From NCBI RefSeq assembly GCF_038002965.1, contig NZ_JBBOOE010000001.1, positions 3,019,001-3,083,000 of the forward strand: a stretch of DNA of 64,000 nt, written 5' to 3'. The DNA is from Robertmurraya sp. FSL R5-0851. GTDB lineage: Bacteria; Bacillota; Bacilli; Bacillales; Cytobacillaceae. Both the position numbers and the translations under genes were made by a program. This document shows, one piece after another, positions 46,616 to 57,052 of this stretch (the first letter of the stretch is position 1; the number at the start of each line of letters is the position of its first letter). Under the pieces are notes generated by a model. It worked only from the letters and a program-made list of their open reading frames with translations. It was not told the DNA's origin and made no database searches.

Positions 46616-47551
46616 ATGGAAAAAGTTCTTATTTTTGGTCATAAAAATCCTGATACTGACACAATTTGCTCAGCGATCGCTTATGCAGAATTAAAAAAAG
46701 CTCTTGGTATGGATGTGGAAGCCGTTCGATTAGGAGAAGTGAGCGGTGAAACACAATTTGCTCTTGATACATTCAAAGCAGAAGCTCCAAGACTCGTTGA
46801 AACAGTTGCTGGTGAAGTCAACAGCGTTATCTTAGTTGACCACAACGAAAGACAACAAAGTGTAAGTGATATTGATCAAGTTCGTGTTATAGAAGTCATT
46901 GACCATCACCGTATTGCAAATTTTGAAACGAGTGACCCACTATACTACCGCTGTGAGCCTGTTGGTTGTACGGCAACTATTCTAAACAAGCTTTATAAAG
47001 AAAATGATGTTCAAATTCGCCCAGAGATTGCTGGTCTCATGCTTTCTGCCATTATCTCTGATTCATTATTATTCAAGTCCCCTACATGTACAGCTGAAGA
47101 TGTAGCAGCAGCAAAAGAATTAGCTGAAATTGCTAGTGTAGATGCAGAAAGTTATGGATTGGACATGCTAAAGGCTGGCGCAGATTTAAGCGACAAATCC
47201 ATTCAGCAATTGGTATCCCTTGACGCAAAGGAATTCCAAATGGGAGCTAGTAAAGTAGAAATTGCACAAGTGAATGCAGTAGATATTAACGATGTATATT
47301 CAAGACAAGCTGAATTAGAAGAAACATTATCAAACATCATTTCAGAAAAAGGTCTAGACCTGTTCTTATTTGTTGTAACAGATATCTTAACAAACGATTC
47401 AACAGCTCTTGCATTAGGAAATGCCCGTTCAGCTGTAGAAGAAGCATACGGTGTAACCTTAGAGAATAACAAAGCCGTGTTAAAAGGTGTAGTTTCACGT
47501 AAAAAACAAATCGTACCAGTCCTTACAGATCTATTCAATTCAAAAATGTAG
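46616..47551 (+). CDS. ppaC: Manganese-dependent inorganic pyrophosphatase
   Basis: Family II pyrophosphatase that removes PPi made by biosynthesis. The 311-residue DHH/DHHA2 protein shows [17 protein letters not shown] (metal-binding His and two Asp), [16 protein letters not shown] and the C-terminal VSRKKQIVP (RKK phosphate-binding loop). AAAGGAG lies 7 bases before the ATG. It is transcribed divergently from ribU. In B. subtilis the homologue is elsewhere, so its place here is a local difference. Confidence 0.96.
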   Translation: MEKVLIFGHKNPDTDTICSAIAYAELKKALGMDVEAVRLGEVSGETQFALDTFKAEAPRLVETVAGEVNSVILVDHNERQQSVSDIDQVRVIEVIDHHRIANFETSDPLYYRCEPVGCTATILNKLYKENDVQIRPEIAGLMLSAIISDSLLFKSPTCTAEDVAAAKELAEIASVDAESYGLDMLKAGADLSDKSIQQLVSLDAKEFQMGASKVEIAQVNAVDINDVYSRQAELEETLSNIISEKGLDLFLFVVTDILTNDSTALALGNARSAVEEAYGVTLENNKAVLKGVVSRKKQIVPVLTDLFNSKM

Positions 47552-47556
47552 TATTT

Positions 47557-47588
47557 TTAGCGCAAACTTTGAAAGTTTGCGCTTTTTG
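47557..47588 (+). terminator. Intrinsic terminator of ppaC
   Basis: AGCGCAAACTTT with complement AAAGTTTGCGCT around a one-to-three nt loop, then TTTTTGTT on the plus strand, 8 bp after the ppaC stop. Confidence 0.85.
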
Positions 47589-47662
47589 TTAAAAAATTTA
47601 ACAAAATCGTGACTTTAAAGCATTAAAGCGTTTACATTATTTGTTCTGAACGTTTTAGTCCA

Positions 47663-47691
47663 TTGACAGATAAATGTTCGTTTTGTAAAAT
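47663..47691 (+). promoter_or_regulatory. Sigma-A promoter of serA
   Basis: Perfect TTGACA (47663-47668), a 17-bp spacer and TAAAAT (47686-47691), 35 bp upstream of the serA ATG. Confidence 0.8.
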
Positions 47692-47725
47692 AATCAGAAA
47701 ATTGATAATTGGGTAGGTGTTTTGA

Positions 47726-49300
47726 ATGTTTCAAATTTTAGTAGCCGATGCAATAAATGAGGAAGGTCTTTCTCCCTTATTAGATTTTAACGAAGGCACA
47801 TTAATTCAAAAAAAAATTAATGATCCAGAAGTAGAATTAGAAAAAATTGATGCGCTTTTAGTTCGAAGCGCTACAACTGTTACTGAAGATCTGCTCGAAA
47901 AAATGCCTCAATTGAAAATTATCGCACGTGCTGGTGTTGGTGTCGACAACATCGACGTAAATGCGGCTACGAAACGAGGAATCATTGTCGTCAATGCTCC
48001 AGATGGTAATACGATTTCTACAGCTGAGCATACTTTTGCCATGATGGCATCCTTAATGAGAAATATTCCACAAGCCCATCAGTCGGTTAAAAATCTTGAG
48101 TGGAAACGAAATGCCTTTATCGGAACTGAACTTTATGGAAAGACTCTCGGAATCGTTGGTATGGGTCGTATTGGTTCTGAATTAGCTAAAAGAGCAAAAG
48201 TGTTCGGCATGAATGTAAAAGTATACGATCCTTTCTTAACCAAGGAGCGTGCATTAAAGCTAGGTGTTTCTCATGGTAGTTTGGAAGAAGTATTAGCAGA
48301 AGCAGATATTATCACAGTACACACACCATTAACACCAGAAACTAAAGGACTTATTAACGAAGAAACATTAAGTCAAACGAAAAAAGGTGTATACTTTCTT
48401 AACTGTGCCCGCGGGGGAATTATCGATGAACTCGCTCTAGCGAAGTTCGTTGGCAATGGGCATGTAGCCGGAGCTGCTATCGATGTATTTGAAGTAGAAC
48501 CACCTGGAGAACATCCGTTATTTAAATATGATAATGTAATCGTCACACCACACTTAGGTGCGTCCACAAAGGAAGCCCAGCTTAATGTTGCTACACAGGT
48601 AGCTAAAGAAGTTCGTATGTATTTTGAAGGCAAGCCAGTCCAAAACTCTATTAACCTACCAGCAATGTCTAAAGATATTTTTGAAAAGATCAAACCATTC
48701 CATCAGTTATCTAAGCAAATCGGATCCATTTTATCACAGTGCATGAAACAAGGAGTAAATGAAATCTCTATTACTTACTCTGGCACCGTAACAGATCTTG
48801 AAACATCTTACTTAACAAAAGCCGTTCTTTCTGGATTCTTTAAAAATAGAATAGATGTGAACGTCAATGAAGTAAATGCCTTACTAGCTGCCAAAGAAAG
48901 AGGCATTACCGTTGGTGAAAAAATATCAACGAATACTTTTGGTTATGCAAATAGCATCACAGTCACAGCTAAGGCAGAAAACCATCAGTTTACGGTAAGA
49001 GGTACCTTTATTGACCATTATGGGCCAAGAATTGTCTACTTAAATGACTTTGTAATCGACTTTTTACCTGAAGGAAATATGGTTTATATTCAACATATGG
49101 ACCGCCCAGGTGTCGTTGGTAGAGTGGGTAAAATCCTTGGAGATCAAGAGGTAAATATAGCAACCATGCAAGTGGGAAGAAAGCAAGCAGGTGGAGAAGC
49201 TATCATGGTTCTATCATTTGATAAACCACTAGATGACAAACAGATGGCAACTCTAGCAGCTCTTGAAGATATAGTATCGATTAATCGAATCAATCTATAA
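47726..49300 (+). CDS. serA: D-3-phosphoglycerate dehydrogenase
   Basis: Oxidises 3-phosphoglycerate with NAD, the first step of serine synthesis. The 524-residue long form has a split catalytic domain (residues 1-95 and 285-320), a Rossmann domain with [17 protein letters not shown], the active-site pattern ARGGIIDE and HLGAST, an intervening ASB domain (about 320-450) and a C-terminal ACT domain ([14 protein letters not shown] onward) linked to serine feedback. AGGTG lies 6 bases before the ATG. It has its own promoter and terminator. Confidence 0.97.
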   Translation: MFQILVADAINEEGLSPLLDFNEGTLIQKKINDPEVELEKIDALLVRSATTVTEDLLEKMPQLKIIARAGVGVDNIDVNAATKRGIIVVNAPDGNTISTAEHTFAMMASLMRNIPQAHQSVKNLEWKRNAFIGTELYGKTLGIVGMGRIGSELAKRAKVFGMNVKVYDPFLTKERALKLGVSHGSLEEVLAEADIITVHTPLTPETKGLINEETLSQTKKGVYFLNCARGGIIDELALAKFVGNGHVAGAAIDVFEVEPPGEHPLFKYDNVIVTPHLGASTKEAQLNVATQVAKEVRMYFEGKPVQNSINLPAMSKDIFEKIKPFHQLSKQIGSILSQCMKQGVNEISITYSGTVTDLETSYLTKAVLSGFFKNRIDVNVNEVNALLAAKERGITVGEKISTNTFGYANSITVTAKAENHQFTVRGTFIDHYGPRIVYLNDFVIDFLPEGNMVYIQHMDRPGVVGRVGKILGDQEVNIATMQVGRKQAGGEAIMVLSFDKPLDDKQMATLAALEDIVSINRINL

Positions 49301-49336
49301 AAAAAAGAGATCGGAGGGTTTTCCTCCGATCTTTTT
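49301..49336. terminator. Bidirectional terminator between serA and the PHP phosphatase
   Basis: GATCGGAGG/CCTCCGATC with a GTTTT loop, with A tract on one side and T tract on the other, between converging stops. Confidence 0.88.
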
Positions 49337-49337
49337 C

Positions 49338-50150
49338 TTATCCTAGTGGAAGTATTTTACGCTCTCCTTTTGAGAACGTCATAATTTCTTTATATCCTAC
49401 CTCTTTTGCAAGCACCAATGCCTGATCATAGTCAGCACCAACATGCTCTGGAAAATGGGCATCAGATGATAATACGATTGGTATCTTTTTATCGAAGCAC
49501 ATCTGCAATAATCGTTTGTCAGGATACAATTCACCGATAGGCTTACGTAAACCAGCTGTACTAATTTCTACACATGTTTTCGAGTTCGCTAGTGCTGTTG
49601 TCGCCTTATCATATTGCTCTAATAAAAACTCTTCTTCCTTCGGTATATATTTAAAAATTTTCACTAAATCCAAATGACCGACAATATCAAATAAATTTGA
49701 CTCCGCTAATGTTACGACCTGTTGAAAGTAATTTCGATAGACTTCATGCAGATCACGCTTTTCCCATTCATGAATATATTCCTTTAAATCAATTCCAAAG
49801 TCATCTACCCAATGAATCGAACCAATTACGTAATCGAAATCATAGCTTTTAATAAAAGCTTCCATCTCCGCATGTTTTCCAGGAGTATAGTCCATTTCAA
49901 TCGACATTTTTACATCGATCTCATGACTCCATGCCTCATGAAATAAATTCACATAGTCTTTCATGTCATAGTATCTACGTTCATTTACCCATGGATTTTG
50001 AAGAATATCTGCTGTTTGATAGAAATGATAAGCATGCTCAGAAATCCCAAATTGCCCGATTCCCTTGGCCTTTGCCTCATCTGTAAATTTCTTTAAATAA
50101 TCTAACGTTAATGTCCCTGTCTCCAAATGATTATGATAATCTGTTAACAT
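49338..50150 (-). CDS. Histidinol-phosphatase, PHP family
   Basis: A 270-residue polymerase-and-histidinol-phosphatase (PHP) domain protein. Metal ligands appear in TDYHNHLE, ISEHAYHF, EMDYTPGK, GSIHWVDD, GHLDL and SSDAHFPE. In this family the HisJ/HisK type removes phosphate from histidinol phosphate, the eighth step of histidine synthesis. The substrate is not certain from sequence, so no symbol is given. GAGG lies 8 bases before ATG 50150. It lies between serA and the LysM/M23 gene, apart from other his genes. Confidence 0.88.
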   Translation of the reverse strand: MLTDYHNHLETGTLTLDYLKKFTDEAKAKGIGQFGISEHAYHFYQTADILQNPWVNERRYYDMKDYVNLFHEAWSHEIDVKMSIEMDYTPGKHAEMEAFIKSYDFDYVIGSIHWVDDFGIDLKEYIHEWEKRDLHEVYRNYFQQVVTLAESNLFDIVGHLDLVKIFKYIPKEEEFLLEQYDKATTALANSKTCVEISTAGLRKPIGELYPDKRLLQMCFDKKIPIVLSSDAHFPEHVGADYDQALVLAKEVGYKEIMTFSKGERKILPLG

Positions 50151-50221
50151 CCAACCAGCCTCTTTTAGAATTTTCTTTCTATTATATACCGATTCGAAGG
50201 CTGCCGCAATGACAATTCATA

Positions 50222-51163
50222 TTATTCTAATTGCAATACTTGTCTTGGTATGATTATATCATTTTGTAACTGATTCACCTGTTTTAGCTGCTGCACAGAC
50301 TTACCTGTTTTATGAGCAATGTGTTCAAGTGTATCTCCTTCTTGAACAACATATTTATTTGTATATGATTCGTCAATTGTTAGCGTTTGATTCGCAACTA
50401 TCGTATCGCTAGTAAGATGGTTGGCAGACTTAATCGCATGAATACTTATATTGTATTTTTCTGCAATAGCCGATAGTGTTTCCCCCATTTTTACTGTATG
50501 AGTGATGTTTGATTCTACTTTTTCCGCAGACAACACAACGCTCTCCGATTCTTCTTTGGCAACATAAGTTTTTCCGTGTCCTTCATAGAGTCTCGTTTTT
50601 GCAACTGTCTCTAATACACTAGAGTCATCTTCCCTTTTTTGTACCACTACTTCTTGTCCCACTTTTATATCACCTAATGCTAGCACTGGATTAACAGCAT
50701 TTCTCTTATCAACCGTCCACTCGTTAAGATGAACTTCAAAGTGCAAGTGAACACCAGAAGAGTCACCGGTGCTTCCCATTTCACCAAGCTGTTGACCTGC
50801 TGTTACCGTATCTCCAGCATTTACGAACCTTGCTTTTAAATGAGCATAAACCGTTTCAATATTATTTTGATGTTTCACGAATATTACATGTCCATATGAA
50901 CCCGAATAGTAAGATTTAGTTACAACTCCGGCGTCAACGGAGTAGATGGGTGTTCCTAGCGAAGATGCTATGTCGATTCCTTTGTGGCTCCCTTTTCTTG
51001 TTCCATATGTATCGGTGATCATTCCATCAGCCGGCCAAATCCAGTCAGCGGTCTCCTGACTAATATTCATACTTGCTTGAGAGTGTTTTCCTCCGAGAAA
51101 TAGCAATGTGACACATAATGCCATTAAACCCGCAATCAAAAAACGTTTTATGTAGTCTCGCAT
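50222..51163 (-). CDS. Secreted M23 metallopeptidase with two LysM domains
   Basis: A 313-residue exported cell-wall enzyme. Signal peptide or anchor at about residues 7-30 (LIAGLMALCVTLLFLGG). LytM/M23 endopeptidase domain at about 42-165 with zinc ligands His60 and Asp64 (GSHKGIDIA) and His141 (VHLHFEV), plus catalytic His108 (VYAHLK). Two C-terminal LysM domains (about 222-266 and 270-313) bind peptidoglycan. AAGGAGG precedes ATG 51163. It probably cuts peptide cross-links. The closest B. subtilis counterpart is unclear to me. Its downstream gap (50151-50221) shows no clear terminator. Confidence 0.9.
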   Translation of the reverse strand: MRDYIKRFLIAGLMALCVTLLFLGGKHSQASMNISQETADWIWPADGMITDTYGTRKGSHKGIDIASSLGTPIYSVDAGVVTKSYYSGSYGHVIFVKHQNNIETVYAHLKARFVNAGDTVTAGQQLGEMGSTGDSSGVHLHFEVHLNEWTVDKRNAVNPVLALGDIKVGQEVVVQKREDDSSVLETVAKTRLYEGHGKTYVAKEESESVVLSAEKVESNITHTVKMGETLSAIAEKYNISIHAIKSANHLTSDTIVANQTLTIDESYTNKYVVQEGDTLEHIAHKTGKSVQQLKQVNQLQNDIIIPRQVLQLE

Positions 51164-51357
51164 TTTTTTCCTCCTTGTTATTGTACTCTCCTTTCTCACT
51201 CTATGACAGCCTGTCTAAAAAAAGACCTCTATCTAAAAAGTACAACTAAAGGAAGCAGCCTCCTTTTATATATCCTCACAATTAAAAAGTGAGCGATTAA
51301 TAAAAACACATTTGTTATTATTTGGACGAAGTGTTTTCTTTTATTCATGAAATATAG

Positions 51358-51383
51358 AAAAAAGATCAGCAACTTTGCTGATC
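51358..51383 (-). terminator. Intrinsic terminator of sigX-rsiX
   Basis: GATCAGCA/TGCTGATC with an ACTT loop and a T run on the minus strand, 11 bp after the rsiX stop. The rest of the 230-bp gap to the M23 gene is AT-rich with nothing assigned. Confidence 0.82.
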
Positions 51384-51393
51384 TCCTCTGATT

Positions 51394-52590
51394 TTAGTCG
51401 ATAGATTTTTTATTTGCTGCGATTGGTACTTGGATATCTTCTTGTAATGAAAATCTTCCAAGAGTATCAATCGGTGCATTAATAAATTTCACTTTTTCAA
51501 ATCCAAAGCTCTGCGCCGTTAAAAGGATGGCTTCAATTGATTGTGTGGTTTCAGGAGTATCCTCTATGTTTATCCCTTGGTTTAACGTGATGTTTACTCT
51601 TTTATTGGTTTCATCTATAGCAACTGAGCTGATGTGCTCAACCAATAATGGTGCTATTAGATTATGTGTATCTACATTTGTTTTCATTGCGTTAAAGGCT
51701 TCTTCAATTGTAGAATATGATTCTGTAAATGGAACAAGGTAAGGTTTTATTGCTTCATGACTTGGATAAAATAAATAAAATGCGAGATTTGATTTCTTTT
51801 CTACCATTTTTTCAGTGATAAAATCGTGACCAGTTGACATTCCTTTTTCTGTTTCATTCGTTGTAAAAATCGCTTTTTCTAGATTGAGGTTGAGTAGTAA
51901 ATGCTGAATGGCATTTAAAAATGGTATACTAGCTGTTCCATTTTGATACGGATGGTCAGCCGCAACATTGACATTCAATGTGCTGTGATTCGTATCTATC
52001 GCAAAGTCGGCCTCTAACGGATAAAAATCATCTAGTCCCCACTCTTGTTCGTCAATGCTAGCCATTACCTCTTCTATATGAGCCAGTTGATCTGCTTGGC
52101 CTGAAGGTTCAATCAAGAAGCTAACAGGAATAATATTTTGAACTTGGCTGTCTGGGATAGCTAAGGTAAAAACCTGCATTGCTCCTAAATCCTCAGCATA
52201 TATGGCAGTTGTTGGGTCTTCGGTCGCTTGGAATGTAATATCATTCATTTCAGTCGAGTTTTCTTCGTTACCAACGTCCATTCTTGCTTCATTTTCGACA
52301 GTTGATTCTTCCTTTTTTAACGAAGTATTTTGTTCAGTTGCCGCTTCCTCTTGTGTGCTTTTATCTGCTGAATGATTGATACTTGCTCCATCAAATAAAT
52401 TAAAGGAAAGAATGGCCATTAAAAATACTGCTGCTGCGGTTGCAAATGAGGGAATAATCCACGTTTTCCTCGGCCGTTCTTCTAGCTTTTTTGAAATATT
52501 CTCGTATATGTCATGAGGATCACGATGATCTTTAAGCTTTGGCATTTCTCGTAACCATTCTTCTAGTTGTTCATCACTTATCTTTTTCAT
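51394..52590 (-). CDS. rsiX: Anti-sigma-X factor RsiX
   Basis: Membrane protein that holds SigX inactive. The 398-residue product has a short cytoplasmic SigX-binding N-terminus (MKKISDEQLEEWLREMPKLK), one helix at about 45-66 (WIIPSFATAAAVFLMAILSF) and a large, acidic, Glu/Asn/Thr-rich extracellular part of about 330 residues with beta-strand pattern. The region (VEKKSNLAFYLFYPSHEAI) resembles GerM-like folds of RsiX. Its start overlaps sigX by 4 bp. It ends at a terminator, so sigX-rsiX is a two-gene unit. Confidence 0.92.
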   Translation of the reverse strand: MKKISDEQLEEWLREMPKLKDHRDPHDIYENISKKLEERPRKTWIIPSFATAAAVFLMAILSFNLFDGASINHSADKSTQEEAATEQNTSLKKEESTVENEARMDVGNEENSTEMNDITFQATEDPTTAIYAEDLGAMQVFTLAIPDSQVQNIIPVSFLIEPSGQADQLAHIEEVMASIDEQEWGLDDFYPLEADFAIDTNHSTLNVNVAADHPYQNGTASIPFLNAIQHLLLNLNLEKAIFTTNETEKGMSTGHDFITEKMVEKKSNLAFYLFYPSHEAIKPYLVPFTESYSTIEEAFNAMKTNVDTHNLIAPLLVEHISSVAIDETNKRVNITLNQGINIEDTPETTQSIEAILLTAQSFGFEKVKFINAPIDTLGRFSLQEDIQVPIAANKKSID

Positions 52591-53114
52591 CGATTCCCCT
52601 CCTTTTCTAAAAGTTGTTGCATTTCCTTTTTCAGAACTTTTAACGCACGGTGTTGAGTAGTTTTCACTTTACTTTCAGTCCAGTTTAAAGCTTCTGCGGT
52701 TTCGGCGATTGAAAGCTCTTGAATATACCTCATAATAATTACGATACGCTGGTCAATTGTACAATGATCTAAGCATTGGTAAATATACTGATATTCTTCC
52801 CTTTCCATCGCAATCTCTTCCGGAATGGGATTCATATCCTTCACTTGCTGAGTTGACCAATCAAATTTCTCCATGATTCGTTGCTTCCATCCTTTTTGCT
52901 TCCTGAATGAATCAATCGCTACATTTCTAGCGATAGAGAAAAGCCATGTCTTTTCACTACTTTTTCCTTCAAAGTTTTTATATGCCTTCAAAACTCTTAT
53001 ATATACCTCTTGAGCAAGATCTTCAGCTTGCTCTCGATTCTTCACCATATAAAACAAGAACTGAAATACGTCTTGATGATATTTCTCGTACAACTCGTCA
53101 AAAATCGAGTTCAC
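52587..53114 (-). CDS. sigX: ECF RNA polymerase sigma factor SigX
   Basis: Directs RNA polymerase to cell-envelope modification genes (resistance to cationic peptides, envelope charge). The 175-residue protein has sigma region 2 (NREQAEDLAQEVYIRVLKAY and FSIARNVAIDSFRKQK) and region 4 (ELSIAETAEALNWTESKVKT helix-turn-helix). The GTG at 53114 has GGGGAGGGG 6 bases upstream, better than an in-frame ATG at 53135. It is translated with RsiX (ATGA overlap) and lies downstream of resE with its own ECF-type promoter, which suggests autoregulation. Confidence 0.94.
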   Translation of the reverse strand: MNSIFDELYEKYHQDVFQFLFYMVKNREQAEDLAQEVYIRVLKAYKNFEGKSSEKTWLFSIARNVAIDSFRKQKGWKQRIMEKFDWSTQQVKDMNPIPEEIAMEREEYQYIYQCLDHCTIDQRIVIIMRYIQELSIAETAEALNWTESKVKTTQHRALKVLKKEMQQLLEKEGNR

Positions 53115-53142
53115 CGGGTTCCCCTCCCCGTTCATCTAATTA

Positions 53143-53169
53143 GTCGATCTTTATGTATAAAAAGTTACA
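53143..53169 (-). promoter_or_regulatory. Autoregulatory SigX-type promoter
   Basis: On the minus strand TGTAAC (53164-53169), exactly 17 bp, then CGAC (53143-53146), 29 bp upstream of the sigX GTG. This matches the remembered SigX/SigW consensus TGTAAC-N17-CGWC at every position. Confidence 0.85.
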
Positions 53170-53194
53170 CTTTAAATATATTATCTATCTAAAT

Positions 53195-53225
53195 AAAAAG
53201 GAAGGATTTATTACATAAATCCTTC
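53195..53225 (-). terminator. Intrinsic terminator of resDE
   Basis: GGAAGGATTTA/TAAATCCTTCC with loop TTACA, then five T residues on the minus strand, 69 bp after the resE stop. It also isolates the sigX promoter. Confidence 0.85.
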
Positions 53226-53293
53226 CCATCATACACAATATTCAATAAGACATGTTTCCCGTGAATCAAGAATATTCGGCATTCTTTAGCAAA

Positions 53294-55066
53294 TTATCCA
53301 GTTATTCGAGGAATTTGAAAGCTAAATGTCGTACCATGGTTAAGTTTGCTTTGTACCGTTATATCACCTTTATGAGCTTGAATAATATTCCTTGCAATCG
53401 CCAATCCTAAACCGGTACCAGATCTGCCTCTTGTTCTTGCTTTATCTGCTTTATAAAAACGCTCGAACACAAATGGGAGATCTTCTTCGGAAATTCCAGA
53501 ACCTGAGTCACTTACTTCCACATGGAAATTTTGATCATCGATTTTTGCTATTACCTTAACCGCTCCACCTTCTGGTGTATGTCGAATTGCATTATCAATC
53601 AGATTCGTTAGAACCTGCTCAATACGGTCTGGATCAAATACAGTAGTGGAGAATTTTAGATCATGCTCGTAAAGTACCTCAATTTCTTTTTCCTTTGCCA
53701 GCCCTTGAAACTTACGTATAATCCTTTGAATATACGAGTGAATTTCAACGGGTTCATTGGTTAATTGGATATGTCCAGCCTCCATATGGGCAAGATCTAA
53801 CAGTTCGTTCACAAGACGACCCATCCTTAGTGATTCATCGTAAATCACTCGTGCCATTTCTTTCTTTTCCTCTGTTGTCTCAGCAATATCATCTACGATT
53901 GCCTCGCTATAACCCTGAAGCATAGAAATAGGCGTTCGTAACTCATGAGATACATTCGCAATAAAATCTTTCCTTAGCTTGTCAAGCTGTCTCTCTTCTG
54001 TCATATCACGAACAACAGCCACTGCACCACGTATGAATGTATTGTTATAAAGTGGACTAACAATGACCACCCAATGACGACCTTGAACGGAAAATTCCCC
54101 TACTTGTTCCTGCTCCATGTCAACTGCCCATTGGAAAAGCTCCATGACATCATGTGGAACCGCTTCTGCCTGAACTGGTTTTCCTTCTTGTGTAAAATAC
54201 CAGTGTTGCAAAAAGCGCTCAGCAGGGGGGTTTGTGATTAAAATTGTTCCATCCCTATTAAACGTAATAACTCCATCTGCCATACTACTTAATATGCTGG
54301 ACAGTTGTTCTTTTTCCTGACTTAAGGCATTCATATTAAACTTTAATTGCCTTCCCATCTGGTTGAAAGCAGTTGCCAGCTCTCCAATTTCATCCCTGGT
54401 AAGAATAGGAACCTTCGTATCGAACTTTCCTCTTGCCGCCTCCACAACAGCCTCCCTCATTTTACGTAGTGGGGCTGTGATACGAGTTAATAAGAAGAAA
54501 GCAAAGATAGTGGTTAGGATGATCGCAATGCCAGCAGCTAAGAGGATAAACTTTGTTGTTGATTCAGTTGTTTCATGAAGGGCTTGTAATGATTGAAAAA
54601 TATAAACAGCCCCGTCTTCTCCGTCAAGATTTGAAATCGGTACTCCAATAATTAAAATACTTGAGTCTCCTTGTGTTTCAGAAGAAGGAATCTCAACTAT
54701 TTTTTTTGCCATTTTCTGCTGTTCTAATACTTTTGATAATTCTGTATCTTTTTGAAAGAAACTTACCGGCAGCTCTAAGGATTCGGGGATATCCGGAGAA
54801 TAGAAGAATTCATCTTCACTTCTTATCACCATTGCCCCTGTAACGTCGTCAAGTAGCTCCCATGAAATTTGCAATCCAATCTCTAATTCCTGATCCTCTA
54901 CAAAATGAGCCATATTAGAAGCAAGATTGGTCAAATTGCCCTCAGTTTCATTTATATGATAATTCTCAAAAAACTCTAGTAACAATACCGTTAAAATTAA
55001 AAGCACAAATGATACGAGTAGGAGTATAGTGAACCATAGCTTCCCAACAACACTACGCCAAAACAT
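53294..55066 (-). CDS. resE: Sensor histidine kinase ResE
   Basis: Phosphorylates ResD in response to oxygen limitation and nitric oxide. The 590-residue protein has two transmembrane helices (about 12-31 and 172-196) enclosing an extracytoplasmic loop, HAMP (about 197-250), PAS (about 260-345), the dimerisation domain with phospho-accepting His374 (NVSHELRTP) and an ATPase domain with [25 protein letters not shown] and GTGLGLAIA. The start shares a base with the resD stop (TAATG). Confidence 0.96.
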   Translation of the reverse strand: MFWRSVVGKLWFTILLLVSFVLLILTVLLLEFFENYHINETEGNLTNLASNMAHFVEDQELEIGLQISWELLDDVTGAMVIRSEDEFFYSPDIPESLELPVSFFQKDTELSKVLEQQKMAKKIVEIPSSETQGDSSILIIGVPISNLDGEDGAVYIFQSLQALHETTESTTKFILLAAGIAIILTTIFAFFLLTRITAPLRKMREAVVEAARGKFDTKVPILTRDEIGELATAFNQMGRQLKFNMNALSQEKEQLSSILSSMADGVITFNRDGTILITNPPAERFLQHWYFTQEGKPVQAEAVPHDVMELFQWAVDMEQEQVGEFSVQGRHWVVIVSPLYNNTFIRGAVAVVRDMTEERQLDKLRKDFIANVSHELRTPISMLQGYSEAIVDDIAETTEEKKEMARVIYDESLRMGRLVNELLDLAHMEAGHIQLTNEPVEIHSYIQRIIRKFQGLAKEKEIEVLYEHDLKFSTTVFDPDRIEQVLTNLIDNAIRHTPEGGAVKVIAKIDDQNFHVEVSDSGSGISEEDLPFVFERFYKADKARTRGRSGTGLGLAIARNIIQAHKGDITVQSKLNHGTTFSFQIPRITG

Positions 55067-55782
55067 TATTCATTGACTACTTCGAACTTATAGCCAACAC
55101 CCCATACAGTAACAATCATTCTAGCCGCTTGCTCAGATACTTTGTTTAACTTCTCTCGCAAACGTTTTACATGGGTGTCAACAGTTCGTAAGTCTCCGAA
55201 AAACTCATAATGCCAAACCTCTTTCAGCAATTGTTCTCGGTCAAACACCTTATCTGGAGATTTAGCTAAGAAATATAATAACTCATACTCTTTTGGTGTA
55301 AGGCTCACTTCTTTTCCATCTGCTAAAACACGGTGTGCATCATTATCAATGGTCAAATGAGGGAAAACAATCACATCTTTAGCCGTTGTTTCTGTGTGTA
55401 AATAACTCGTGCTTGAAGAACGACGGAGTAGTGCTTTTACACGTAATACCACTTCTCTTGGGCTAAACGGCTTGACAATATAATCGTCTGTTCCTACTTC
55501 AAATCCCTGAACGCGGTTTACTTCTTCTCCTTTAGCTGTAAGCATAATAACAGGTGTTGCCTTTTTTTCACGAAGTTCACGACAAACCTCAATTCCATCC
55601 TTACCAGGCATCATTAAGTCTAAAAGAATCACATCATAGTCATTGCTTACCGCCTTCGTCAATGCTTCATTTCCATCTTCCGCTTCATCAATCATATAAT
55701 TTTCACGCTCTAAATACATTTTCAATAAACGGCGAATTCTTTCCTCATCATCTACAACTAGAATCTTAACTTCCTTTTCCAT
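55066..55782 (-). CDS. resD: Response regulator ResD
   Basis: An OmpR-type transcription factor controlling respiration and cytochrome c maturation genes, including resABC in B. subtilis. The 238-residue protein has a receiver domain with phospho-accepting Asp in [13 protein letters not shown], acidic pocket VVDDEE and Lys in VKPFSPRE. A winged helix at about 135-235 has [15 protein letters not shown] and [14 protein letters not shown]. The ATG at 55782 has GGGGGA 7 bases upstream; a TTG two codons earlier touches that site. It is coupled to resE. Confidence 0.96.
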   Translation of the reverse strand: MEKEVKILVVDDEERIRRLLKMYLERENYMIDEAEDGNEALTKAVSNDYDVILLDLMMPGKDGIEVCRELREKKATPVIMLTAKGEEVNRVQGFEVGTDDYIVKPFSPREVVLRVKALLRRSSSTSYLHTETTAKDVIVFPHLTIDNDAHRVLADGKEVSLTPKEYELLYFLAKSPDKVFDREQLLKEVWHYEFFGDLRTVDTHVKRLREKLNKVSEQAARMIVTVWGVGYKFEVVNE

Positions 55783-55821
55783 TGACAATCCCCCTAACTA
55801 TTAATTACGTATGTGTTTAGA

Positions 55822-55850
55822 AAACAGCCCTCACGGAAAGTAAGGGCTAT
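55822..55850 (-). terminator. Possible terminator between resC and resD
   Basis: AGCCCT/AGGGCT with an 11-nt loop, followed on the minus strand by GTTTTC, between resC and resD. It may end resABC transcripts partly, leaving resDE with its own promoter. Confidence 0.5.
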
Positions 55851-55864
55851 TCGAAATCTTTCTT

Positions 55865-57052
55865 TTAGGATCCTGCGTAAGAATGAAGCCCTGCAATCAC
55901 AAGGTTGACAGCAACTAAATTAAACATAATAATAATAAAGCCAATAACAGCTAACCACGCAGATCTTTCCCCATGCCATCCTTTAGAGAGGCGAAGATGT
56001 AAAAATGCTGCATAAAAAAGCCAAGTAATAAGTGCCCAAACCTCTTTAGGATCCCAGCCCCAAAAACGGGTCCAAGCGATTTGTGCCCAGATCATTGCAA
56101 AAATAAGTCCACCTAATGTAAACACTGGAAAACCGATTAACACTGAACGGTAGCTGATTTCATCTACTAAGTCTAGATTAATATTTTTTGTAAATGGTTT
56201 CAATGCTGCCCCAATTCTTTTTCTTAAGACTAAGCGAAAAAGACCATATAGGAGGATACCCGCACCAAATGACCAAATAACCGTATTTAGTTTTTTCGCA
56301 TTGATAATACCAGGTACTGAAACAAGTGGTTCCATTTTCCCGTCGGTTAGAAGTTCTCCTTGATTTGGACCAACTAGAGCTGGCAAATGGTACTCAACTT
56401 TTGCTTCATTGTCATTTTTATCAACCCAATTAAATTCTGCTTTATAATCAGCAAAGGAAAATGCTGATACCACGATGACAAATCCCAATGTAGCGATTAA
56501 TCCATACATAACAACCTCTAACCAGGTAGTACTTTTACTCTTTTTTGTTTGATCAATCACTTTTACTAAATATATTAATGCCGCTCCAAAGCTAACGGCT
56601 AGAATAGCTTCACCTAATGCTACAGTTGTTACATGTATATGAAGCCAATCACTCTGTAAAGCCGGAATTAGTGGAGAAATATCTGTTGGGAACATACTAG
56701 CAAAAGCAATCACCAATAAGGCAATTGGCATTGTAAATAATCCTAATAAAGGTGTCTTATAGATAAAATAGATAATGATAAAAGCACCAACTAAACACAT
56801 TCCAAAAAAAGTCGTAAATTCAAATAGATTACTCACTGGAGCATGTCCGGCAATTGACCATCTTGTAAAAAAGAAACCGAGCTGTGCAGCAAATCCAATA
56901 ATGGAAATAACGATCCCAAAAGTGGCCCACTTGCCACTATTTTGTTGATGATCTAAGTTTTTCTTTTGCTTTATTGCTCCTCCAAAAAACGGAATAGAAA
57001 GTAAGTAAAGTATAAACGCAATATATAATAGATTCTCACTTAGAGTGATCAA
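55865..57052 (-). CDS. resC: Cytochrome c biogenesis protein ResC (CcsA family)
   Basis: With ResB it delivers heme to apocytochromes c on the outside of the membrane (System II). The 395-residue protein has at least eight transmembrane helices and the heme-handling WWD-type motif [18 protein letters not shown], with conserved His residues nearby ([16 protein letters not shown]). The start codon is TTG at 57052, overlapping the resB stop by 4 bp, with GAGGGG 8 bases upstream. Confidence 0.95.
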   Translation of the reverse strand: MITLSENLLYIAFILYLLSIPFFGGAIKQKKNLDHQQNSGKWATFGIVISIIGFAAQLGFFFTRWSIAGHAPVSNLFEFTTFFGMCLVGAFIIIYFIYKTPLLGLFTMPIALLVIAFASMFPTDISPLIPALQSDWLHIHVTTVALGEAILAVSFGAALIYLVKVIDQTKKSKSTTWLEVVMYGLIATLGFVIVVSAFSFADYKAEFNWVDKNDNEAKVEYHLPALVGPNQGELLTDGKMEPLVSVPGIINAKKLNTVIWSFGAGILLYGLFRLVLRKRIGAALKPFTKNINLDLVDEISYRSVLIGFPVFTLGGLIFAMIWAQIAWTRFWGWDPKEVWALITWLFYAAFLHLRLSKGWHGERSAWLAVIGFIIIMFNLVAVNLVIAGLHSYAGS

